Assembly: GCF_017744655.1 (NCBI RefSeq)
Contig: NZ_JAGIAW010000014.1
Coordinates: 124,001 to 188,000, forward strand
DNA length: 64,000 bases
Direction: 5' to 3'
Source of the DNA: Devosia sp.
GTDB taxonomy: Bacteria > Pseudomonadota > Alphaproteobacteria > Rhizobiales > Devosiaceae
A program made the position numbers and the translations under genes. Shown piece by piece: positions 53,856 through 62,675 of this stretch (position 1 is the stretch's first letter; every line of letters begins with the position of its first letter). The notes beneath the pieces were generated by a model. It was not told where the DNA came from and did not search any database. It saw only the letters and a program-made list of their open reading frames with translations.

Positions 53856-54991
53856 GTGTAGGGATCCGCAGCGTCGCGCAGGCCATCGCCGAGAAAATTG
53901 AGGGCGAGGACGGTGATGATGACGAGAACGCCTGGTGTCAGGAGCCACGGCGCTTCGGCGAGGGAGCGGATGTTCTGCGCTTCCTGCAGCAGCACGCCCC
54001 AGCTGACGGCGGGCGGGCGGAGACCGATGCCAAGGAAGGACAGCGAGGTTTCGGCGATGATCATGGCGGGGATGGCCAGGGTCACCGAGGCAATGATGTG
54101 GGAGACAAAGCCGGGCACCAGATGGCGCCCGATGATGGTCATCTGGCTGGTGCCATCGAGCCGGGCGGCTATCACGAAGGGCTCGTTGCGCCAGGACATG
54201 AAGCGGCCACGCACTTCGCGCGCCAGGGACGTCCAGCCGATCAGCGAGATGATCATCGTAATGATCAGATAGACCATGATCGGCGACCAGGTGACCGGGA
54301 TGGCCGCAGCCAGACCCATCCACAGTGGAATGGTAGGCACCGACATGATGAATTCGATGACGCGCTGGATGAAATTGTCGACCCAGCCGCCGAAGTAGCC
54401 CGAAATGCCCCCAAGGATGACGCCGAGCACGAGGCTGATGGCGACCCCGATAAGACCAATCGAGGTCGAGATGCGCGTGCCATAGACGACGCGGCTGAGC
54501 ACGTCTCGACCTAGACGGTCTGCACCGAGGAGATAGAAGGGCTGGGAGGGATCGACTGGCCCGATGAGATGAATATTGGCCGGGATCAGGTTGAAGAGCT
54601 TGTAGTCCTGGCCCTGCACAAAAAAGCTGACGGGAATGATGACGGATTCATCGGGCGCAAAGACGCGGCGCAGTGTGTTGGGGTCGCGCTGGGACGAAAA
54701 GCCCGTGACATGGAGGCCGAATTGCGTCTGGCCGGCATCATCCGTGTACCACAGCTTCAGGGGCTGGGGCGCCAGCATGGTATAGGCGGAGTCGTAATGT
54801 TCCGGACTGCGCGGCGCGACGAACTCGCAGAAAATGCCGACGAGATAGATTAGCCCGATCACGACCAGACTGGCGAGCGCGAGTTTGTGCTCGGTGAATT
54901 TTGTCCAGATCAGTTGGCGCTGGGTGGCCATGCCGACGGACGACGGTTCGTTCTGGGCGATGGTCTCGCTCTCTTGTGTCGCAATCGTCAT
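53852..54991 (-). CDS. Peptide-type ABC transporter permease (DppC-like)
   Basis: 379-aa permease, longer than usual DppC (about 300) because of a periplasmic insert of about 90 residues after the first helix (YTDDAGQTQFGLHVTGFSSQ and on). The DppC landmark LLGADRLGRDVLSRVVYG is near 180, and the EAA-type loop FVIAARLDGTSQMTIIGR near 285. Start ATG 54991 has no good ribosome site; a farther in-frame ATG at 55087 has none either. It is the first gene of the permuted importer operon, whose DppB partner is the last. Confidence 0.9.
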   Translation of the reverse strand: MTIATQESETIAQNEPSSVGMATQRQLIWTKFTEHKLALASLVVIGLIYLVGIFCEFVAPRSPEHYDSAYTMLAPQPLKLWYTDDAGQTQFGLHVTGFSSQRDPNTLRRVFAPDESVIIPVSFFVQGQDYKLFNLIPANIHLIGPVDPSQPFYLLGADRLGRDVLSRVVYGTRISTSIGLIGVAISLVLGVILGGISGYFGGWVDNFIQRVIEFIMSVPTIPLWMGLAAAIPVTWSPIMVYLIITMIISLIGWTSLAREVRGRFMSWRNEPFVIAARLDGTSQMTIIGRHLVPGFVSHIIASVTLAIPAMIIAETSLSFLGIGLRPPAVSWGVLLQEAQNIRSLAEAPWLLTPGVLVIITVLALNFLGDGLRDAADPYT

Positions 54992-55371
54992 GGCGGCCCA
55001 CGACGGCACAAAGCGCGCGCCACGGCGGGCAAAGCACAGGGCTTCACTTGCACGTCCTCCTCTCGCTGCAGGTGCTTTTTGCACCATTTGTTTTGTAACA
55101 ATTTAGCCAAACAATGAGCACGCAACATGCAAAGCGTCAAGCACATATGTGCCGATATTTTGGTTCACCAATCCCCTGATATGGGAGAACTTATCGGAAT
55201 ACCTTCCATTTTCCGGCATTTTTGCCCAATTTTCCGCCCACACAAAGCTTTGAAGTTTGGTAGTTCGTTTGGAAAGCGATTTCGCGCTCGTTGACAAACG
55301 AAACAAAAACAACATAACAAATGAAAAACAACCAAACACGCGATCAGAGGGAGCGTGCCAAGGCACGGATC
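54992..55371. promoter_or_regulatory. Divergent control region between importer operon and LacI gene
   Basis: This 380-bp gap is AT-richer than its surroundings. It holds a perfect 12-bp palindrome GCACATATGTGC (55141-55152), and 8-bp arms TTCGTTTG (55264-55271) and CAAACGAA (55295-55302). A TTGACA box at 55291-55296 with a TAACAA-like -10 at 55315-55320 points right, giving a start of transcription near 55327. That excludes ATG 55321 as the LacI start. The palindrome and the arms are candidate LacI operators. Confidence 0.55.
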
Positions 55372-56430
55372 ATGTCTCGCGTCACCATACAAAGCATCGC
55401 CGATCATCTCGGCATTTCGAAATTTGCGGTTTCGCGGGCACTGACGGGCAAGCCGGGCGTCAGCGAAGCGACGCGTCTGCAGGTCCACAATGCTGCAACA
55501 GAACTGGGCTATCAGAATCGCCGCCGCACGCCGGTGATCGGCACCACGATAGAGGTGATCTTCAGGGATCGGACGGTCGCAAGCCGCGAACTCTGGATCG
55601 ACGTACAGAACGGAGTCGACAGCGAAGCCGTGCTCAACGGCTACAACATGGCGGTGCGCTGGACCGATGATGCATCGATCCTGAAGCGCCTTGAGACCAA
55701 CACGGCCGGTTTCGTACTCATCGGCCCGCAAAGCCCAGCTATGTTCGATGCCATATGCAACAGCCCGCTGCCGGCCGTGGTGGTAAATCATGTGGTGCCG
55801 CCGCTGCTCGACATCGACCAGATCAGCGCTACGGACATCGAGGCGGGCGTTTATGTGGCGCGTTACCTCGCCAATCTGGGGCATAGGCGAGTCGTCTATG
55901 CCCACGGCCGGATGGGCTATCCCGGCCGCTATGCGCGCCTGCGCGGCTTTGCCGAAGCAATCAATGCCATCGAGGGTATGGAACTGCGCGAAATCGCCTT
56001 TGCGGATGACCAGGCCGCGAGCGATCTGCGCGATGCGTTGCTGGCCATGGTAAACGCCGATTTCGAACCGACGGCATTCTTCTGCGGCAGCGACGGCGTC
56101 GCCGTTACCGTCGTCTCAGAACTCATGCGGATGGGCTTGCGCGTGCCGGAGGATGTCTCGGTCATCGGCCATGCTGACTATGGCATTGCCACCCAAATCT
56201 CTCCGCAACTGACCACGGTAAAAATGCCTCATCGACAGATGGGGGTGGCGGCGGTGCGAATCCTGCTCGGCCGGGCCGGAGGTAGTTCGGAACTCGAAGG
56301 CCTGCCCGCGCAACGGGTCAGCCTTGTGCCTCAGTTGGTCGAGCGCCAGTCGTCGGGGCCAGCCTCGACCCGGTCCTGGCGCAGCCGACTACGCGGCGCA
56401 CCGGAAATCTCGACGGTGGAGGGCCAATGA
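55372..56430 (+). CDS. LacI family transcriptional regulator (first of two paralogues)
   Basis: 352-aa regulator. The helix-turn-helix is TIQSIADHLGISKFAVSRAL (residues 4-23). The ligand domain follows, with RRVVYAHGRMGYPGRYAR near 175 and AFFCGSDGVAVTVVSELMRM near 235. I use ATG 55372 because the promoter at 55291-55320 would exclude the ATG at 55321 and because the paralogue at 58305 starts at the same point. AAGG lies about 8 nt upstream. It is followed directly (TGAATG) by a dehydrogenase gene and is divergent from the permuted importer operon. Confidence 0.9.
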   Translation: MSRVTIQSIADHLGISKFAVSRALTGKPGVSEATRLQVHNAATELGYQNRRRTPVIGTTIEVIFRDRTVASRELWIDVQNGVDSEAVLNGYNMAVRWTDDASILKRLETNTAGFVLIGPQSPAMFDAICNSPLPAVVVNHVVPPLLDIDQISATDIEAGVYVARYLANLGHRRVVYAHGRMGYPGRYARLRGFAEAINAIEGMELREIAFADDQAASDLRDALLAMVNADFEPTAFFCGSDGVAVTVVSELMRMGLRVPEDVSVIGHADYGIATQISPQLTTVKMPHRQMGVAAVRILLGRAGGSSELEGLPAQRVSLVPQLVERQSSGPASTRSWRSRLRGAPEISTVEGQ

Positions 56431-57375
56431 ATGGCACAGCGATTGGTGGTCGTATCGAGCGATGTGGACGAAGCCCGCCTTGGCGAAGTAGCCGCGGCCA
56501 TGCCCAACGCTAGGGTGAAGCGCGCGGGTTCGCTGGCAGAATTGGCCGCGTTGGCGTCTGAGGCCGAAGTGATCGGCGGCCAGGTTCCCGCCGATCTTCT
56601 GGCGAAGGCCGTCAAGCTGAGATGGGTACATAGCTGGGCAGCCGGACCTGATGCGCAACTCTATCCTGAATTTGTCGATCACCGCGCGCAGTTGACATCG
56701 TCGGCGGGCAATGGGGCCATTCCGCTGGCTGAACACGCCATGATGTTGATGATGATGCTCAATCGCGATGCGGGGCGCTGGTTCGAGGCACAACGTGAAC
56801 GGCGTTGGGCTCGCCACACCCATGGCGAACTCAACGGCCAGACCCTTGGCATTATCGGCGCCGGTCATTCGGGCACCGACCTGGCGCTCAAGGCGAAGGC
56901 TTTCCATATGCGCGTCATTGGCTTGCGTCGCCGCAACCTGCCGGCAGAAAATTATGACGAATTCTATCCCCAAGACTGCCTGCACGACTTTCTCGGCCAA
57001 TGCGACCACGTGGTGATTACCGCGCCTTTGACCGATGACACGCGCGGCCTGATAGACGCCGAGGCCATTGCAGCCATGAAGCCATCGGCCTTCATCATCT
57101 GCTTTTCGCGAGGCGGCATTATCGACGATAATGCTCTCATCGTCGCCTTGCGCGAGCGGCGCATTGCCGGGGCGGGTCTTGATGCCCATGGCGTCGAGCC
57201 ATTGCCGCCTGATTCAGAATTCTGGACCCTGCCCAATACTATCGTCACGCCGCATAACGGCGCCACGACGCCGGGCACGAGGGAACGCGGCTTCCAGATT
57301 TTTCTCGAAAACCTTCGGCGCTACAGCGCCAACCAGCACATGATCAACCTCGTCGACAAACAGGCGGGATATTGA
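56431..57375 (+). CDS. D-2-hydroxyacid dehydrogenase family protein
   Basis: 314-aa NAD(P)-dependent dehydrogenase. The cofactor site is GIIGAGHSGTDLALKAKAF (about 139-157). Catalytic Arg in ICFSRGGIIDD (about 232), Glu in HGVEPLPPDSEFW (about 260) and His in IVTPHNGATTPG (about 278) are in order. It likely reduces or oxidises a 2-keto/2-hydroxy acid such as glyoxylate or hydroxypyruvate. Its ATG directly follows the LacI stop with no gap. The next gene begins 19 nt later. Confidence 0.9.
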   Translation: MAQRLVVVSSDVDEARLGEVAAAMPNARVKRAGSLAELAALASEAEVIGGQVPADLLAKAVKLRWVHSWAAGPDAQLYPEFVDHRAQLTSSAGNGAIPLAEHAMMLMMMLNRDAGRWFEAQRERRWARHTHGELNGQTLGIIGAGHSGTDLALKAKAFHMRVIGLRRRNLPAENYDEFYPQDCLHDFLGQCDHVVITAPLTDDTRGLIDAEAIAAMKPSAFIICFSRGGIIDDNALIVALRERRIAGAGLDAHGVEPLPPDSEFWTLPNTIVTPHNGATTPGTRERGFQIFLENLRRYSANQHMINLVDKQAGY

Positions 57376-57394
57376 ACCCAAGGGAGATCTGAAC

Positions 57395-58267
57395 ATGATC
57401 GGATTCATCGGCCTGGGCGTCATGGGACGCCCCATGGCCCAGCATCTTATTGCCACCGGCCAGAAGGTCTTTCTGCATCGTATCAAGCCCGAGAGCCAGT
57501 TCCTGGTCGACCAGGGCGGCATTGCGGTGGACAGCGCCCGCGACGTCGCTGCGAAGGCCGAGATTATCATTCTCATGCTGCCCGATACGCCTGACGTCGA
57601 ACATGTGCTGTTCGGCAGCAATGGCGTGGCCGAGGGGCTGACGGAGGGCAAGCTCGTCATCGACATGAGTTCGATCTCCCCGGTTGCCACCAAAACCTTT
57701 GCGCAGCAGTTGCGCGCTAAGGGTGTGGGTTATCTCGATGCGCCTGTATCGGGCGGCGAAGTGGGGGCGCGCAACGCGGCGCTCACCATCATGTGCGGCG
57801 GCAGCGATGAAGACTTCGCCCGCGCCCTGCCGCTGCTCGAAAAGATGGGCAAGGCCATCACCCATGTGGGGGCCAATGGCGACGGACAAACTGCCAAGGT
57901 CGCCAACCAGATCATCGTCGGCCTCACTATCGGTGCTGTGGCCGAAGCCTTAACCTTTGCCCAAAAGGCCGGCGCCGATATCGGCAAGGTGCGCGAGGCG
58001 CTGATGGGCGGCTTTGCCTCTTCGCGCATTCTCGAAGTGCACGGTCAGCGCATGATCGACAAGACCTTCGATCCCGGGTTCCGCATTCGCCTCCATCGCA
58101 AGGACCTGTCGCTCGCCGCCGACGCGGCCAAAGCCATGGATCTGGCCCTTCCCGCAACCGCGCTCACCCAGCAGTTGATGAACGCCGCAGTCGGCCTGGG
58201 ACTTGGGGATAAGGACCACTCGGCGCTGATCGAAGTGTTTGGCGCACTATCCGCCGCCAAGGACTAG
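57395..58267 (+). CDS. 3-hydroxyisobutyrate / tartronate-semialdehyde reductase-type dehydrogenase
   Basis: 290-aa beta-hydroxyacid dehydrogenase. NAD site GFIGLGVMGRPMAQ (residues 3-16), substrate loop DAPVSGGEVGARNA (about 117) and catalytic Lys in GQTAKVANQIIVG (about 168) are intact. The family includes GarR/GlxR, which reduce tartronate semialdehyde; a sugar-acid or glyoxylate route with the upstream dehydrogenase is plausible. AAGGGAG lies about 7 nt before ATG 57395. Confidence 0.92.
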   Translation: MIGFIGLGVMGRPMAQHLIATGQKVFLHRIKPESQFLVDQGGIAVDSARDVAAKAEIIILMLPDTPDVEHVLFGSNGVAEGLTEGKLVIDMSSISPVATKTFAQQLRAKGVGYLDAPVSGGEVGARNAALTIMCGGSDEDFARALPLLEKMGKAITHVGANGDGQTAKVANQIIVGLTIGAVAEALTFAQKAGADIGKVREALMGGFASSRILEVHGQRMIDKTFDPGFRIRLHRKDLSLAADAAKAMDLALPATALTQQLMNAAVGLGLGDKDHSALIEVFGALSAAKD

Positions 58268-58304
58268 GCGTACATCTCACCCTCGGGGAAACTCCGAGGG
58301 CCTA

Positions 58305-59303
58305 ATGGCGCGCGTAACCGTTCAATCCATAGCCGACCAGTTGGGATTGTCGAAATTCGCAGTGTCGCGCGCTCTGAGTGGGCACTCCGGCGTCAGCGCC
58401 ACGACGCGCGCTGCCGTGGTCGAACTGGCCGAGCGCCTTGGCTACAGTCCCCGCAGCCGGCCTCAAGCGACAAAAACCAGCATCGAGATTATCTATCACG
58501 ACCCCGATGTGATGTATCGCAACCTCTGGACCGAGGTGCAGGCCGGCGCCCAGATCGAAGCGACGCAGCGCGAAGTGAGCGCTGCGGTGCGCCTGACCGA
58601 CGATCCCGCCGTGATTGCCGAGTTGGGCAAGACCGCAGATGGCTTCATGCTGCTCGGCCCGCATGACGATATTATTCTCGAGGCTGCCCGCAACACCGGC
58701 AGGCCCTGTATTCGTGTCGGCGATCCTCTGCCCCCTCTCGACGTAATGGACTATGTATCCGGCGTCGACGAGGAGGGCGCGAGCGCTGTGGCGCAGTATC
58801 TCCTCGCCGAGGGGCATCGAAGCTTCGTCTATGTCCATGGCAAGCTTGGTTTTCCCCGTCGCATGGCTCGCTATCGCAGTTTCCTCGAGGTCATCGAGGG
58901 ACACGAGGGCGTCGGGGTGCGGGAACTGGTGCTGAGCGACGACAGCGCACCCGGTGAATTCAGCGACGCCTTGGTAGCACTACAGAAAGACGGCGTTCGC
59001 CCGACCGGCTTTTTCTGCGGCTCGGACTATGTCGCGGTCACCGTCCTGACCGAATTGTTGCGCATGGGCATTCACGTACCGGAACAGGCCTCGGTGGTTG
59101 GCTATGCCGACTATGTCGTGGCGCAGCACACCTCCCCGGCCCTGACCACCGTGCGCGTACCCTTCCGCCAAATGGGCGCCGTCGCCATGCGCCAGTTGCT
59201 CAGCCGCATCGGCGGCGTCGGCATAAGCAACGACTTGCCGCCACAGCGGATCGGGCTCGTTCCCAAACTCATCCTGCGTGGCTCGAGCGGACGCGCGCCC
59301 TAA
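58305..59303 (+). CDS. LacI family transcriptional regulator (second paralogue)
   Basis: 332-aa regulator. Helix-turn-helix TVQSIADQLGLSKFAVSRAL (residues 4-23) is nearly identical to that of the LacI protein at 55372 (17 of 20 the same). The ligand domain keeps FFCGSDYVAVTVLTELLRMG, again very like the other. GAGGG lies 4 nt before ATG 58305; a frame upstream starts inside the previous gene. It is the last gene of the operon and may recognise the same or a similar operator. Confidence 0.92.
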   Translation: MARVTVQSIADQLGLSKFAVSRALSGHSGVSATTRAAVVELAERLGYSPRSRPQATKTSIEIIYHDPDVMYRNLWTEVQAGAQIEATQREVSAAVRLTDDPAVIAELGKTADGFMLLGPHDDIILEAARNTGRPCIRVGDPLPPLDVMDYVSGVDEEGASAVAQYLLAEGHRSFVYVHGKLGFPRRMARYRSFLEVIEGHEGVGVRELVLSDDSAPGEFSDALVALQKDGVRPTGFFCGSDYVAVTVLTELLRMGIHVPEQASVVGYADYVVAQHTSPALTTVRVPFRQMGAVAMRQLLSRIGGVGISNDLPPQRIGLVPKLILRGSSGRAP

Positions 59304-59432
59304 GGGCGGGTTCGCCAATAGAGCAAGTCGTCACAGAGAGACTAACCGCGGGCACAAATCCGGCGCCCCACCTGCGCGCCAATACCAATGCGGCGGAAAC
59401 CACCTCGAGAGCTCGTAAAGGAGGTCCACACA

Positions 59433-59456
59433 TCGGGTCATCTGTCGCCGACCCGA
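59433..59456 (+). terminator. Weak terminator-like hairpin between convergent genes
   Basis: TCGGGTC (59433-59439) pairs perfectly with GACCCGA (59450-59456) with a 10-nt loop, in the gap between the second LacI gene and the DUF899 gene. No U-tract follows. Confidence 0.3.
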
Positions 59457-59462
59457 GTGCCG

Positions 59463-60161
59463 TTAGCGGTAACGGTCATGATGCCGAACCCAATCCATTC
59501 CTTCGCCCTCATTGCGGCCTTTCGGAGCGATATCGAGCATTGCGTAGGTGCCCATCATAACTTCCACACCACGCCCGTAGGTTGAGTAGGTTCGGAAAAC
59601 GCGCCCTTCCTCATCCTTGTAGAAGGCACTGACACCTGGCCACTCCTCGCCGGTCGCGCCCCACTCACCGAAATTATAGTCGATGTGTCCGCTTGCGATT
59701 TCCTCTGGCGAGAAGCTGACACGAAAATCGAAGTTGAACGCGTTGTCATGAGAGGACACCCACTGGAAGTTCCAGCCCATACGGGCACGATAAGCCTCGA
59801 TCTCGGCCAGGGTTGCCCTCGACACAGCGACCATTGTCACGTCGTGATTGGCAAGATGCTTGTTCATGCCATCTGTGTGGTCGGCCATGAATGAGCAACT
59901 CTTGCATCCCTGCCGCCAGCCGGAAGGGAACATAAAATGCTGCACGAGCAGTTGGGATCGACCATCGAAGAGATCGGCCAGCGTCTTGGGCCCTTCGACA
60001 GAGGCAAAGACGTATTCCTTCTTCACCTCGACCCATGGCAACGCCATCCGCTTGTGGCGGACCGCGTCTTTAAGCTTCGTGAGTTCCTTTTCGGAGGCGA
60101 GCAGCTCTCGCCGGCTTTCCAGCCATTCCTCCTGTGAAACGACTTCATGCTGGAGCATCAT
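59463..60161 (-). CDS. DUF899 (thioredoxin-like) family protein
   Basis: 232-aa DUF899 protein. The hallmark is QHFMFPSGWRQGCKSCSFMA (about 73-92), a thioredoxin-fold position with a CxxC pair. VEVKKEYVFASVEGPKTLAD is near 45, and the C-terminal YSTYGRGVEVMMGTYAMLDI (about 193) is also conserved. The biochemical role of the family is not established; a redox or peroxide-linked role is commonly guessed from the fold. Its ATG overlaps the stop of the small membrane protein gene (ATGA), so the two are co-translated. Confidence 0.88.
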   Translation of the reverse strand: MMLQHEVVSQEEWLESRRELLASEKELTKLKDAVRHKRMALPWVEVKKEYVFASVEGPKTLADLFDGRSQLLVQHFMFPSGWRQGCKSCSFMADHTDGMNKHLANHDVTMVAVSRATLAEIEAYRARMGWNFQWVSSHDNAFNFDFRVSFSPEEIASGHIDYNFGEWGATGEEWPGVSAFYKDEEGRVFRTYSTYGRGVEVMMGTYAMLDIAPKGRNEGEGMDWVRHHDRYR

Positions 60162-60445
60162 CTTTGGCTATCCTGTGGTTCGTTTTCATGCTCCAAACCA
60201 TGCCCGATCAGCGTCAACCACGTAGGCAGATGGACCAGGCTCATCAGCAGGTACATCAGCCCCATATCGTGGAACGCGAATGTCGCGGAGCTCGACATAC
60301 AGGCGACGCCGCCGCTGGGTGTCAGCAGCGACAGGCACGCGAGCACACAGAAGAGTGGTGACGCCGCGAGGCGTATCCACTTCGCCAGGGCGAGCTCCAA
60401 TGTCGGCTTGCGCTGGCCTATCATGTGATTGGTGTTGTCGTGCAT
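60158..60445 (-). CDS. Small membrane protein, two predicted helices, unknown function
   Basis: 95 aa. A cytoplasmic-type basic stretch (GQRKPTLELALAKWIR) precedes one hydrophobic segment at about residues 27-47 (LAASPLFCVLACLSLL), a short loop with a cysteine, and a second at about 60-82 (GLMYLLMSLVHLPTWLTLIG). A charged tail ends the protein. ATG 60424 is an alternative start. Coupling to the DUF899 gene by ATGA overlap supports a real gene. I do not recognise the family. Confidence 0.65.
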   Translation of the reverse strand: MHDNTNHMIGQRKPTLELALAKWIRLAASPLFCVLACLSLLTPSGGVACMSSSATFAFHDMGLMYLLMSLVHLPTWLTLIGHGLEHENEPQDSQR

Positions 60446-60566
60446 CTTGCTGGTCTTGGCTTGGATGCTCGAAGATAGTGACAGGACAGATAAGTCAGTG
60501 AGTTACAAATCTGGCATGATTGCCCGGCCCCTGCTCAACGACACCGCGAGACCCTAGACGGCACGA

Positions 60567-61772
60567 ATGGATTCCACCCTGAATTCAGCAGCACTGGCGC
60601 TTTCCAGCGGCGACATTCTGGGTGCGCTCAATCGTATAGCTCTGCGCGACGACCCGGACGCGCTCGCCATGCGTGGCATCGCCATGGCGCAATTGGGGGA
60701 GTTGCCACGAGCTCGTGAACTGCTTCGCTCGGCAGCCAAGAAATTTGGACCGGAAAGCGTTGCAAGAGCACGCTGCGTTCTGGCGGACGCGGAGATCGCC
60801 CTGGTATCGCGAGACCTCATGTGGCCGGTGGCAAGCCTGGAAGCTGCGGGTCGAATCCTTCTGCAGCGAGGCGATATCCTGAATGCCGCTCATGCCTCTA
60901 TTGTCGTCGCGCGCCGGCATCTGCTTCTCGGACACCTTGAACTTGCCGCGGCATGCCTCGCCGACCTCGACACGCTTTCGCTCTCCCCCGCCCTGTCAGC
61001 CAGCAAGGACTTGGTCTTGGCCGGCATCGAGATCAGGCGTCTGCATGCGAGCACAGCGCGATCAGCATTGGCTCGAGCCGAATACGCTGCGCACCGGTCA
61101 GGCATCGCTGCCCTGATGGGCGAAGTAGCAGAAGCGCAACGTTCACTCGATGAGCCTGCAGCCCTGCTCCATCATGCCGGCAGCACTCAGCCAATCGCAC
61201 TTGATGGGATTGAACGGCTGCTGACGTCGAATGTGCTCGTGTTCGACGCATCGCGAAATGTACTCCGATCTGGGGAGACAATCGTCTCGCTGGCTTCTCG
61301 CCCGATCCTGATGTCTCTGGCAGTTGGGCTTGCGGAGGCTTGGCCACGTGCCGCGACACGGGAAGTCCTGCTCTCCCAGGTGTTCGGAGCCCGACATGCC
61401 GACGAGTCCCATCGAACTCGGCTGCGCGTGGAAGTCACCCGGTTGCGTAAGCTTCTTGCGCCCTTGGCGACCATATCTGCGACCAAGAAAGGCTTCCGTC
61501 TGGTGCCCATGGCAGGTGACGTTGCCGTGCTGACACACCCCATGAGAGGGCAGGACGCATTGATAATGGCGTTGCTGGCAGATGGTGAACTGTGGTCGAG
61601 CTCGGCACTTGCCATGGTTCTTGGCTTGAGCACCCGTTCCGTGCAGCGGTCACTTCAGGGGCTACAAGAAGCGGGCAAGATCCAGTCGATTGGTCGAGCG
61701 CGCAGCTTGCGTTGGACGGCTCTTGCCGTCCCAGGCTTTCCCATGAGCTTACTGTTGCCGGGCGTGGCCTGA
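60567..61772 (+). CDS. TPR-like and winged-helix putative transcriptional regulator
   Basis: 401 aa. Residues ~1-190 are alpha-helical TPR-like repeats (ALAMRGIAMAQLGELPRARE; ILLQRGDILNAAHASIVVAR). Residues ~205-315 read as an OmpR-type winged helix: NVLVFDASRNVLRSGETIVS strand region, then SHRTRLRVEVTRLRKLLAPL recognition helix and ATKKGFRLVP wing. A second small helix-turn-helix closes the chain (LGLSTRSVQRSLQGLQEAGK near 355). No receiver domain. It is divergent from the small membrane protein/DUF899 pair and convergent with a propeller gene, so it may regulate them. Confidence 0.75.
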   Translation: MDSTLNSAALALSSGDILGALNRIALRDDPDALAMRGIAMAQLGELPRARELLRSAAKKFGPESVARARCVLADAEIALVSRDLMWPVASLEAAGRILLQRGDILNAAHASIVVARRHLLLGHLELAAACLADLDTLSLSPALSASKDLVLAGIEIRRLHASTARSALARAEYAAHRSGIAALMGEVAEAQRSLDEPAALLHHAGSTQPIALDGIERLLTSNVLVFDASRNVLRSGETIVSLASRPILMSLAVGLAEAWPRAATREVLLSQVFGARHADESHRTRLRVEVTRLRKLLAPLATISATKKGFRLVPMAGDVAVLTHPMRGQDALIMALLADGELWSSSALAMVLGLSTRSVQRSLQGLQEAGKIQSIGRARSLRWTALAVPGFPMSLLLPGVA

Positions 61773-61775
61773 TTT

Positions 61776-62396
61776 TCAGTCTTTGCTCACAATCCTGATC
61801 AGGCCGCTATTGCCGCCACCGCAGAAAAACCGCCCTGCCCCATCGGACTCGACGCCAGACACGGCCACTCCCGGCATTTCTAATGTCGCTAGTTCATCGC
61901 CGCCATCAGGATCGATCCGGGCGAGACCGCCACTGCCATCTTCCGAATAGCCGTGCCACAACTCTCCATCGACCCAGGTCACCCCGGTCACGAAGCGGCT
62001 GGTGGAAATAGCGCGGATAACCTCTCCAGTGCCCGGATCGATCTGAACGATTTGGCGATCGCGATATTGCCCGACCCAAAGGTAACCATCTGACCAGGCT
62101 AGGCCGGAATCCCTCCCGCGTCCGGGCGCAGGAATTGTGGAAACGACGTTGCCGGTCGCAGGGTCGATCTTTTGGATCAGATCATCGGCAATCTGGAAAA
62201 GGTGACAACCATCAAATGCAGTGCCCGCGTGAGCCGCGACGGGCAGTGCTCGCACTTCCGTTCCGTCTTCAGGGTCGAATGCCCGAACATGCGTGCCGGT
62301 AGCAGCCCATACGAGCCGACCGTCGTAACTGACACCGTGAACGGGTCCATCGGCATTCGCAGTGAATTGGCCGATTACCTGGGCGTGCTGTTTCAT
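61776..62396 (-). CDS. Small cytoplasmic beta-propeller (YVTN/SMP-30-like) protein
   Basis: 206 aa, built of about four to five repeating blades of roughly 40-45 residues: VHGVSYDGRLVWAATGTHVR, DSGLAWSDGYLWVGQYRDRQ, VTGVTWVDGELWHGYSEDGS, with recurrent GRLVW/GYLWV/GELWH strands and following DPxxGxV turns. GGAG lies 7 nt before ATG 62396. No signal peptide. It resembles glutamine-cyclotransferase-like or SMP-30-like sensors, but catalytic residues are not evident. It ends 3 nt from the convergent regulator gene. Confidence 0.75.
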   Translation of the reverse strand: MKQHAQVIGQFTANADGPVHGVSYDGRLVWAATGTHVRAFDPEDGTEVRALPVAAHAGTAFDGCHLFQIADDLIQKIDPATGNVVSTIPAPGRGRDSGLAWSDGYLWVGQYRDRQIVQIDPGTGEVIRAISTSRFVTGVTWVDGELWHGYSEDGSGGLARIDPDGGDELATLEMPGVAVSGVESDGAGRFFCGGGNSGLIRIVSKD

Positions 62397-62675
62397 CACT
62401 TGTCTCCGGCTATGGATATGCTTCGTGCTGGGCAGTCCCCGGCGAAGGTAACAGATGCAGCGGCCCATACTGGAGTTACATACCTGTCGGTTGAGCCCTT
62501 ATTTCGGTTGGCCGATCCGCTGGCGACGCCCAGAGGAGCAGCCATCGACGGTAAGCTCAGGCGTGATAGGTCCTGTTGAACGGCCGCCTTTCCGCGCTCC
62601 CAGCGATCGGGCACGCCCACTTGGTTCGAGTCTTGCTTTGCAAAGCACCTCACCATGAGGGCTGCTGGGAGGGCT

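Noticed and set aside
62396..62656. An 86-codon minus-strand frame directly before the propeller gene
   Set aside because: Its stop touches the propeller start, which hints at coupling, but it has no ribosome site and its composition does not look protein-like. Left as non-coding.
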